Shown one piece after another: positions 31,490 to 38,586 of a DNA stretch of 38,586 nt (positions within the stretch are counted from its first letter, which is position 1; each line of letters starts with the position of its first letter). Both the position numbers and the translations under genes were made by a program. The notes under the pieces are model-generated. The model searched no databases. It was not told the DNA's origin and worked only from the letters and a program-made list of their open reading frames with translations. The stretch is taken from the NCBI GenBank assembly GCA_015039365.1, contig WION01000504.1:1-38586 (forward strand). The letters are read 5' to 3'. This DNA comes from Amanita rubescens. Its lineage: Eukaryota > Basidiomycota > Agaricomycetes > Agaricales > Amanitaceae.

Positions 31490-34337
31490 TCAAGCAGGTG
31501 CGTGAGTATCAAGGGCTACCCTCGGTTTCAACAACATCTGTTGTCCTCCAGTGCGATTTCGCAACGCAAGACCAAGCTCTACCGTGCCGAGGACAGGTGC
31601 CTGGACTCCGGGCGAAGCTTGCCCTTCTTCTGCGTCCATCAAGGATGGGTTGAAGTGCTGCCCAGCCCGCACATAAATGACCTGCAAGTCATCCGAGACG
31701 AACTCCTCGCGGATCATCCTGGAAGCCTTGGATACTAACGCGGCGATCTCGTCGATGCACTCTCTCAACTCTTCCTCGAGCAAAACGCGAATCTGCCGCG
31801 GCTCGGCTTTCCAACCGATACTGATCAGGAGGTAGAACAGGAGGGCTTGCATTTCACGTTGAACTTTATCGCCGCTCATATTGGATAGCTGTTTATGGGT
31901 CAGCGCTCTCCAATGGCCTGCAACGGGTTGCTTCTCTACAACGCGCCGTCAGCAATGCGGTTGACGCCAATTGTGAAAAAGGGCGACGTACCGTTGGCCC
32001 AGATCTGTTCGTATGCGAGGTTGAGAATTTCGTTCTGAGTTTCGTGGCCACGCCCATAAACCCATGAAGAGATAGCGGAAGAGCACACGTGGGCTATGCC
32101 ACTCTGGAAAGCGAGGATAAGGAACGACTCGTCCTCTTGTCCGACGGTTTGCGCGAGATGAAGCAACCGCTCGCCAATAACACCAACGGAATAGATTCGT
32201 GCCTGGACGTGCAAGCGTTCCGTATCCGCGGCGGATGCAGAGGGGGCCGTAGCAGGAGCGGGTTGTTCGATGGAGATTAACTGGATAGAAGTTTGGTATA
32301 TGGTAGAATTGAGGTCTTTTACCGTCCGACTAACGTTGGCCGCTGAGACCTGGTCGGTCATGGGGGTGAACTCATGTGCGGCGGTCAGCCCGACGGCTTG
32401 CGTGTCGACGAGCCTCTTGAGCTCGTCGGTCTGCTCACTGAGAGCCTGAAGCTCTGCTTGTGCCTGGTCGGTCATGAAAGTAAACTCGCTTGCGGCGGTC
32501 AGCTCGACGGCTTGCGTGTCGAGGAGCTCCTTGAGCTCGTCGGTCTGCTCACGGAGGGCCTCAAACTCGTCTTGTGCCGCCCTCAATTCTCTGCTGGATT
32601 TCTCTTGAAGCCGGTCAAAGCCGTTCTGCAGTTTCGTAAGACGGTGATGCGCTTCACAGCCTGGGGACACAAAAGGTTCCATTTTGAATATTATAGCACC
32701 CTCTGCAACAGCGTTGTTTCTGATACAAGAGCCTTAAGTTAATGGATGCGAAGCGCAGCATTTTTTGCTCACAGAGGAGCGTCCGGTCTCAAGATGTCGA
32801 TACCCCTCAACTTGAAATGATCCTCCAATTTGGAGAACAGATAATCGGAGGTAGCAAATGTTCCGACCATACAGATAGCCTTTACGTCAAGTTGTTAGTT
32901 ATGACACATCCAACTTTCTCAGAGACGTACTCTAATCCTTGTAGTCGTCTTCCTAGTCTGTTTTTCGATAGCTTTTATAATGTCCTTTATGGTAGGTTCA
33001 AAAAACTTCGCAATGTCGATGCTATATGCAATGAAATTTTATTATAGTACATTGAGCGTATGATAAACGTTTACCCATTGAGTTTGATACAGCCAGACCG
33101 AATATCGTGTTCTGGATCATGTTCATTTCGACCAAAACGTATAAAGTGCGGTTTTGAAGGTTCCCTAAAGCAGGGTTTCGTCGTTTTGTCGAAATATCTG
33201 GTCATAACTTGTATGTCGCTCTCCGTTCCAAACCTCGATAGATGAAGCTTCTCTAGAAAGCATGATTAGATCACATACGTCACAAACTTGGTTATGCTGA
33301 CCTGTAAGAAAAGTTTGCGCTCTACGGGTGACAAACAACGAGCCCTGCAAAACGCCTAAGAGATGTAAGTGTTGCGTCAGGGAAGGTGAAGCACCCGTAC
33401 ACTCAGCCGGAGCGATTTCTTCGAAATTGCTCCCCGACGTCATTGACTTCGATCGCGCATATGAACTGATGTCCACAGTTCCTTCTCCACAGTTAGCGAC
33501 TAGTATTCCGTCATTGGCCTACCACAACTCAGCAAGTCGGATACTGTAGTAGAATCGACCTACGTATTTCTTGAAAGTATCAGGAATTTTATTTAGGCAA
33601 AAATGAAGACCGGCTTCGCCTTCGGTGACGAAGCTGATTCGTTCCGGGGCTTCAATCGCGTTGACCAAATCTGCATTGATTGCCGCATGGCGCATTTCGG
33701 ATTGCTGTCGGCCTTCCCAGCCGTTGGGGTGACTGAAGATAAACTCAATGTTATTCCCAACGGATCTCAACATGTCATCTGATCTCTGTCGGATATACTC
33801 CTTCGTGGATTTATACATGTATCTCAACAGGTCGCTGAAGATGTCGATAACTGACTTATTCCGAGGAAGTGCAGGTAAGTCTTTATCATCGAACCCTTGC
33901 TCTGCAACAAGACGAGCTAGTCGAAGATGTAGCTTGAACCTTATATCACCTTGTTAGGAGAGAGGCAGCTGATAAAGAGTTGGAGCACACCATTCCGCTC
34001 GAACAAGACCTTCAACTTCCAGGAGCTCAGGATTGGTATCTACGTCTGTTTCCGAACCAACAGCAACGACATTACCATACGTGTCGTAACAAACGACACT
34101 TGGAATCTTGGAATCACCGCCGACTCGGAATTGCCCAGGGAACCTGGAAAGGAATCCTAAGATGAGGTATCCGCCGGTTACCACTAGAAGGGCAACTCAC
34201 TGGGTAACGCTATGAATTACCGGCGTTTCGTGAGGTATCAAAAATACGTAGGAGACGGCACTGAAGGTGATGCCAATGTCAAACGCAATAACGAGTTTCC
34301 TTTGAGATCCGTCATCAGGCTTTGACGCGCGGGACAT
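31490..34337 (-). CDS. Chimera F: Hsp70-like nucleotide-binding domain fused in frame to CC1, 795 aa, fully open
   Basis: The model is complement(join(31490..31935, 31992..32719, 32773..32879, 32931..33021, 33075..33252, 33302..33355, 33401..33518, 33564..33939, 33991..34143, 34201..34337)). All junctions are GT...AG and all phases agree. Residues 1-424 are the Hsp70-like ATPase domain through NNAVAEGA and FVSP. Residues 425-795 are CC1: coiled coil, LNSTIYQ, FLILAFQSGIAHVC, GHWRAL, FNPSLM and VELGLAL. The Hsp70 C-terminal domain and the CC1 anchor (CC1 residues 1-80) are absent. A 38-residue unit of the coiled coil is duplicated (about 453-528). Nucleotide-contacting motifs are altered: DIGITFSA for DIGTTFSG, VANCGEGTVD for VADCGGGTVD, VGTF for VGGF. 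ATP hydrolysis is therefore doubtful, yet no stop or frameshift exists. It may be a pseudo-ATPase or a very young pseudogene. Confidence 0.8.
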
Positions 34338-34429
34338 GCTGGCGCCCTGAGTGTAGATTGGTGCTCAGTATATAGATGATAAATCTCTCAGTGGGGGCAT
34401 TTACATAATACGCACGATTATGATGATTG

Positions 34430-34645
34430 TGTTTATATGGTAACTAATGACGTGGAGGTATTTGCTCCTTCACCCGGAAGCATATTCGATCCGGAGAAGA
34501 TGCAAGTGGATGATCTGAGAGGCAAGTCTCAAAAGCTGGTGGTTAGGTCCATCATGTGTACGACGACAATAGGAATTGCTCGCATCGCGTTGTACGTCAA
34601 GGAGATAAATGGGTCGACGAATGTTGGATATTTACTGTAATGAAC
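34430..34645 (+). pseudogene. CC2 remnant 5 (short internal fragment)
   Basis: It matches CC2 from DVEVFAPSPGS through FDPEKMQVDD and IMCTTTIGIA, then degenerates. It starts only about 100 bp upstream of the start codon of chimera F and lies convergent with the intact CC1 gene, so it is the leftover of another module copy. Confidence 0.7.
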
Positions 34646-34709
34646 GTGAAGATATGATATGTACTACCTTCTGTCTCGTAATGGTATATATGTAGTATGA
34701 AGCGTATAA

Positions 34710-36010
34710 TCAAGCAGGTGTGGGAGTATCAAGGGCTACCCTCGGTTTCAACAACATCTGCTGTCCTCCAGCGCGATTTCGCAACGCGAGACCAAGCTCT
34801 ACCGTACCGAGGACAGGTGCCTGGACCTCAGGCGAAGCTTGCCCTTCTTCTGCATCCATCAAGGATGGGTTGAAGTACTGCCCAGCCCGCACATACGTGA
34901 CCTGCAAATCGTCCGAGACGAACTCCTCGCGGATCATCTTGGAAGTCTTGGCCACGAACTCGGCGATCTCGTCAATGCACTCTTTCAACTCTTCCATAAG
35001 CAACGCCTGAATATGCCGCGGCTCGGCACTCCATCCAATAGAGAGCAGGAGGCAAAACAGGAGGCCATGGATTTCGCGTTGAACTTTATCGCCATTCATA
35101 TTAGACAGTTGTGTATGTGTTAGAGCTCTCCAGCGACCTGCAACAGCTTGTCTCTCTATAACGCGTCATCAGCAATGCGGGTCGACGTTGATTGTGGAAA
35201 TTTTAGGCACGTACCGCTGGCCCAGATCTGTTCGTATGTGACGTTAAGAATTTCATTCTGAGGTTCGTGGCCACGCCCATAAACCCATGAAGAGATGACG
35301 GAGAAGCACACGTGGGCTATGGCGCTCTGGAAAGCGAGGATCGGGAACGACTCGTCCTCTTTTCCGACGGTTTGTGCGAGGTGGAGCAATCTTTCACCAA
35401 TGGCATTGATGGTATTGTTTCGTGCCTGAACCTGCAGGCGTTCCATATCCGCGGCGGGTGATGCAGAGGGGGTTGTAGTGGCAGGAGTGGGTTGTTCGAT
35501 GGAGATTAACTGCATAGCAGTTTGGTATATGGCGGAATTGAGGTCTTGTACTGTCCGACTAACGTCGGCTGCTGAGACCTGGTCGGTCATGAAAGTGAAC
35601 TCGCGTGCGGCGGTCAGCTCGACAGCTTGCGTGTCGACGAGCTTCTTGAGTTCGTCCCTCTGCTCACGGAGAGCCTGAAGCTCGTCTTGTGCCGCTCTCA
35701 GTTCTCTGCTGTATTTCTCCTGAAGCCGGTCAAGGTCGTTCTGCAGCTTCGTAATACGGCGTTGCCCTTCAGTGGCCTTCGTATTCCAATTATTCTCTTT
35801 CGTTTTGAAGGCCCGGGCTGCATCGTTCGCTCTGCCTTTTACCGATGAAACGTCTCCCTGTAGTTCATCGATTTTGCTTTCCTGTTCCCTATTTGCGTTT
35901 GAGAAGCTGTCACATTGGCTCTGTAGACTCCGTATATGCTGCTGTTGCCTGAGAACGTAGTAAAGGATGAGCACTGCGACAAAAAGCAACAACACGGGGA
36001 GAACAATCAT
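34710..36010 (-). CDS. CC1: membrane-anchored coiled-coil protein, 413 aa, intact
   Basis: The model is complement(join(34710..35155, 35215..36010)), with ATG at 36010 and one 59-nt phase-1 intron. Residues 2-20 (IVLPVLLLFVAVLILYYVL) form one membrane segment or signal anchor. About 130 residues of coiled coil rich in Q, E, K and L follow. Then come LNSAIYQTA (157-165), a low-complexity P/A/T linker, FPILAFQSAIAHVC (222-235), and after the intron the conserved GRWRAL (272-277), FNPSLM and VELGLAL. This is the only CC1 copy with its own N-terminus; E and F carry its residues from about 80 onward behind Hsp70 domains. A tethering role, with the coil facing the cytosol, is inference. It belongs to no family I can name. 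CC3 lies upstream on the same strand. Confidence 0.85.
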
Positions 36011-36431
36011 TGTGAACGAAAGAGACCGCAGCAGCGTAAGGCTTAGAAATAGCCCTACGAGCGCAGTTGCTGTGTAGGCGACACAAGGCCAGCGTGCTGT
36101 CCAGAGGCGCTTTAAAGTTTACGTGATGGCTTCCCAAATAAGTCACTGATACAACTATCTACGCGCTTTCCTGCCATAACTGACATAAAGCCAGCGTCAC
36201 TTCTTCTACACAGCCAATAACCTGTAACCACATGCTTGACATGCGAAGATGGTGACAAGTGAAAGGAATCTAGGTTAAGGTTATAGAAGTTGCATATTGT
36301 TTATATCAAAGGCAACTAGAAAACATGTACAAATACACGATCGTATGTCATAAATAGCATCTGATGTCATGTCCGTCGTTATCAAACGTATGGTAACGCT
36401 ACACTAGATGAGTATATCCTGAATCCAAATC
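36011..36431. other. Spacer between CC3 and CC1, nothing recognised
   Basis: This is the presumed promoter of CC1 and the three-prime region of CC3. No gene, repeat or clear TATA element was found. Confidence 0.45.
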
Positions 36432-37930
36432 TCAGCTGTCTTCATCGCTCGCGACAATGGCATTCAGTTTAGATTGCAGGACGATTTTCGGCCTTAGGAG
36501 GACCGAGGATTTCCAATCGTTTTCTTTAACCTTTTCATGTCGGATAAGACCTAAATCCGTCGTACAAAGCACGCCTTCAGTCGCTACTCCGTTTTCTTTT
36601 ACTGACTGGTCCTGGAAAGTGTCTTCCATTGTGGCCTCGTCGTAAACTTGATCCGGCTCAATGTAGAGCATTTCAAGCTCACATGACGTTACGTCTTCCC
36701 CCAGTACCTTTTTCAGTTCCTGTGATTTTCTGACGATCTTTTCAACATCGCCGGAGAACCTGGACTGTATTATATCAGCGACGTGGGAGTGCTCCTTATT
36801 CAGGCCAGCCGCAACCAGGATCGTGACAAATGCATCCAGGAAATACATCGTCAAATCTGGCCCTTCGCCTATCATCTGCTGGACGTGTTTTCTCGTCATT
36901 GCCCTCCATCGTCCGTATATCGCTTGGTCCTCTAGATGGATTTGATCGTCAGATCGGTAGGATCGCGAGGATACGAAGACTTACCCGAATCTCTGATATG
37001 AGTGTACACGTCCCTCAATAGTTGCTCGTTATCAGGGCTCTCAAAGTACCAGGATGATATGATCCATTGGACGTATGCGCAGAGGCCACCCTGAAAGGCT
37101 ATTTGGACCAGTATCGGATCCTCGTTGTGTTCAGAAGCCGTGAGCAGCTGGACCATGCGTGGTCCGACGGTCTCGGTAGCACGAGCAAGTGCTTCTTCGA
37201 CATCTTCTGAATTAATATCCCCTTCTCCCCCATTCTTCGGCCCGAACGTAAATGCATCCGCGACCAAAGCGGAAACCTGGAGTATCTCCGCATTAAGCGC
37301 GTCGACCAGGTTTACGACATCGACATTGGACAGTTTATCCGCGGTCGTCAAGAACGCCTGAGCGGCCTTGAGTTCCGCAGTCCGGGTCTGGAGCAACTCC
37401 TGCGCTTGCTCGTATTTCACCCTCACGGCGTCTAGCTCTCTCCGACTCTGCCATAACCTTTCCTCCAACATTACCAGCTCTCTTTTCGCGACCGTCGTCT
37501 CATTACGCGCCTCCAGCAACAGCCGTTGCGTCTCGTCCACGTCCAATTTCAGACGATCCGTTTGCGTTTTTAAAGCGCCCACCGCAGCCTCTCGCACCTG
37601 CAGTTGACTCAGAGTTGCCTGCAATTGCTCCTGAACGTCAAACGATGTTCCTTTCAGACTATCTGTCTGAGTTTTGAGAACGGCAATCGCATCGTCTCGC
37701 GCCTGCAGTTGGGCACGCGTGTCATCCAAAGTTCGCTGGAGATTGGCAATGTCCGCATCCTTCCTTTCCTGCAACTCCTTCATTTCGACTTCTTTACGTC
37801 TTCTTTGCCGAGAACCATTCGACCAGAACTTTGCGCCTCCACAAAGGGACGCAACGACGCCAACGACGGTAGCCATGCGGATGATTGTGACTGTAGAGAG
37901 AGAGTTGGCCAGGGCATTCTTCACGAGCAT
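36432..37930 (-). CDS. CC3: coiled-coil protein with N-terminal hydrophobic segment, 481 aa
   Basis: The model is complement(join(36432..36931, 36985..37930)), with ATG at 37930 and a 53-nt phase-1 intron at the same place as in CC1, CC2 and CC4. Residues about 12-36 (TVTIIRMATVVGVVASLCGG) are hydrophobic enough for a membrane anchor and are followed by a basic stretch (RQRRRK). A coiled coil of about 150 residues contains two similar units (LKTQTDSLK, LKTQTDRLK). Then come LNAEILQVSALVADAF, ILVQIAFQGGLCAYVQW, GRWRAM (about 322-327), YDEATM, LCTTDLGL and LLRPKIVL. The architecture parallels CC1. It is divergent from Hsp70 G across 238 bp, which suggests a shared promoter. Function unknown. 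Confidence 0.85.
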
Positions 37931-38168
37931 GATGTAGTTGCTTCCCTGCCTTACTTAGCTGGAACTCCATGAGGTTTAGACCTTTAAAACGTGTGAAATG
38001 CCCGATTTTTTTGATGTCCGGATTGCCTCGTGTTTGGATTGAGGCACTGCGGATAAACGTAAGCTTTGAACGCGTTTCACAAACACGCCTGAACACGCTT
38101 CTCCCGCAGTCTTATTAAAACCTGTGCTTTCATCACCTCACACTCAACGTTCCTCTCTGATCACGGTC
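37931..38168. promoter_or_regulatory. Bidirectional promoter region between CC3 and Hsp70 G
   Basis: Only 238 bp separate two divergent start codons. TATTAAAA at 38113-38120 lies about 50 nt before the Hsp70 G start. A TTTAAA element at about 37983-37988 lies about 55 nt before the CC3 start on the other strand. I saw no clear heat-shock element (inverted GAA units). Co-regulation is an inference from the arrangement. Confidence 0.55.
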
Positions 38169-38586
38169 ATGGCGCCAGAACAGCGAGGTCCGTTTTCAGG
38201 GGGCGCAAGAAAGCTGGTGATGGCATTCGATGTTGGCACGACCTACAGCGGTGCATCATACGCGTTATTGGATCCCGGTATCGTGCCAGAAATACACGGA
38301 GTGACTAGGTACACGGTTTTCTGCGCCTAATGTTTCCAACTTTATCCACGCTCTTATAGGTTTCCAGCACAGCAGAGAGTCGGTGGTGATTCTAAAATCC
38401 CAACTGTCTTGTATTACGACAAAGAGGGCGAGGTTCGCGCAGTCGGAGCTGAAGCCACTCAGGATGATTTCATAGAGGAAGCAGAAGACAATGAATTTGT
38501 TAGAGTTGAATGGTACGCGCTCTCGACGATAACGACGGCGTTAATTCCCGTTCATTATATACTAGGTTCAAGCTTCATTTACGCCC
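38169..38586 (+). CDS. Hsp70-like ATPase, copy G (N-terminal part, cut by right edge)
   Basis: Exons are 38169..38308, 38360..38512 and 38566..>38586. Intron positions and phases are the same as in copies A-F. The protein starts MAPEQRGPFSG and carries an intact phosphate-1 motif, DVGTTYSGASY, then FPAQQRVGGDSKIPTV and VRVEW. It is clearly more divergent from copies A-F than they are from each other. It is a separate older paralogue rather than part of the recent array. Whether the rest is intact lies outside the window. It is head-to-head with CC3. Confidence 0.85.

Noticed and set aside
31490..34337. Reading F as two separate genes, a truncated Hsp70 and a truncated CC1
   Set aside because: The exon 31992-32719 runs through the junction without a stop, splice site or convincing new start region, and E has the same junction in frame. 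A single fused gene is simpler.
37931..38168. Heat-shock elements before Hsp70 G
   Set aside because: GAA and TTC triplets occur, but not in the alternating 5-bp spacing of a heat-shock element, so heat regulation is not supported.
1..38586. tRNA, rRNA, CRISPR, transposase or integrase genes
   Set aside because: I scanned both strands for tRNA-like TTCGA loops, regularly spaced repeats and transposase or reverse-transcriptase motifs and saw none that hold up.

Overview
This window looks like nuclear DNA of a filamentous basidiomycete, probably an Agaricomycete. The genes are cut by many very short introns (about 38-63 nt, GT...AG). Many microexons only make sense when spliced. The recognisable content (an expanded lineage of Hsp70-type ATPases of the HSPA12-like kind, a GH12 endoglucanase, a flavin monooxygenase and a small cysteine-rich secreted protein) fits a plant-associated or wood/litter fungus. 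I see no bacterial operon features, tRNAs, rRNA, CRISPR array or transposase. All exon joins were derived by eye, by requiring open frames and consistent phases across paralogues.

The window is dominated by two gene families that are repeatedly placed together. The first is an Hsp70-like ATPase of about 600 residues with seven copies: A (1-1158, cut by the left edge), B (1755-4162, broken), C (7198-9608, two nonsense codons), D (13368-15794, intact, 13 exons, 598 aa), E (22409-25093) and F (31490-34337), both fused to another gene, and G (38169 onward, cut by the right edge). The second is an unnamed coiled-coil family whose members share a central LN-x-x-I(Y/L)Q helix, a phase-1 intron just before a G/A-(R/Q/H)-W-R-(A/S) motif, an F-D-P-x-x-M-like motif and a C-T-T-x-x-G-(L/I) motif. 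Four subfamilies occur and are called CC1-CC4 here: CC4 at 4371-6738, CC2 at 16422-17781, 21056-22281 and 26004-27266 plus two remnants, CC1 intact at 34710-36010, and CC3 at 36432-37930.

Layout: the left third (1-9.6 kb) holds Hsp70 copies A and B, CC4, and Hsp70 C. From 9.7 to 13.2 kb lies a repeat-rich stretch with one small secreted-protein gene. From 13.4 to 36.0 kb a module is repeated and progressively eroded: Hsp70 (minus) facing away from CC2 (plus), with CC2 convergent on CC1 (minus). A GH12 gene lies inside this array. So do a fragment of a Notchless/Rsa4 gene caught in a small inversion and a broken flavin monooxygenase. The right end (34.7-38.6 kb) has full-length CC1 and CC3, and CC3 is divergent from Hsp70 G across only 238 bp.

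The most striking object is the fusion. In copies E and F the Hsp70 nucleotide-binding domain continues in frame, at the same place, into CC1. The fusion replaces the Hsp70 C-terminal domain and removes the CC1 membrane anchor. In F all ten exons stay open for 795 codons, although several nucleotide-contacting residues are changed. In E the coiled-coil half has been frameshifted. Together with the repeated neighbourhood this suggests, as inference, that the Hsp70-like ATPases and the coiled-coil proteins work together in an undescribed, fast-evolving system.
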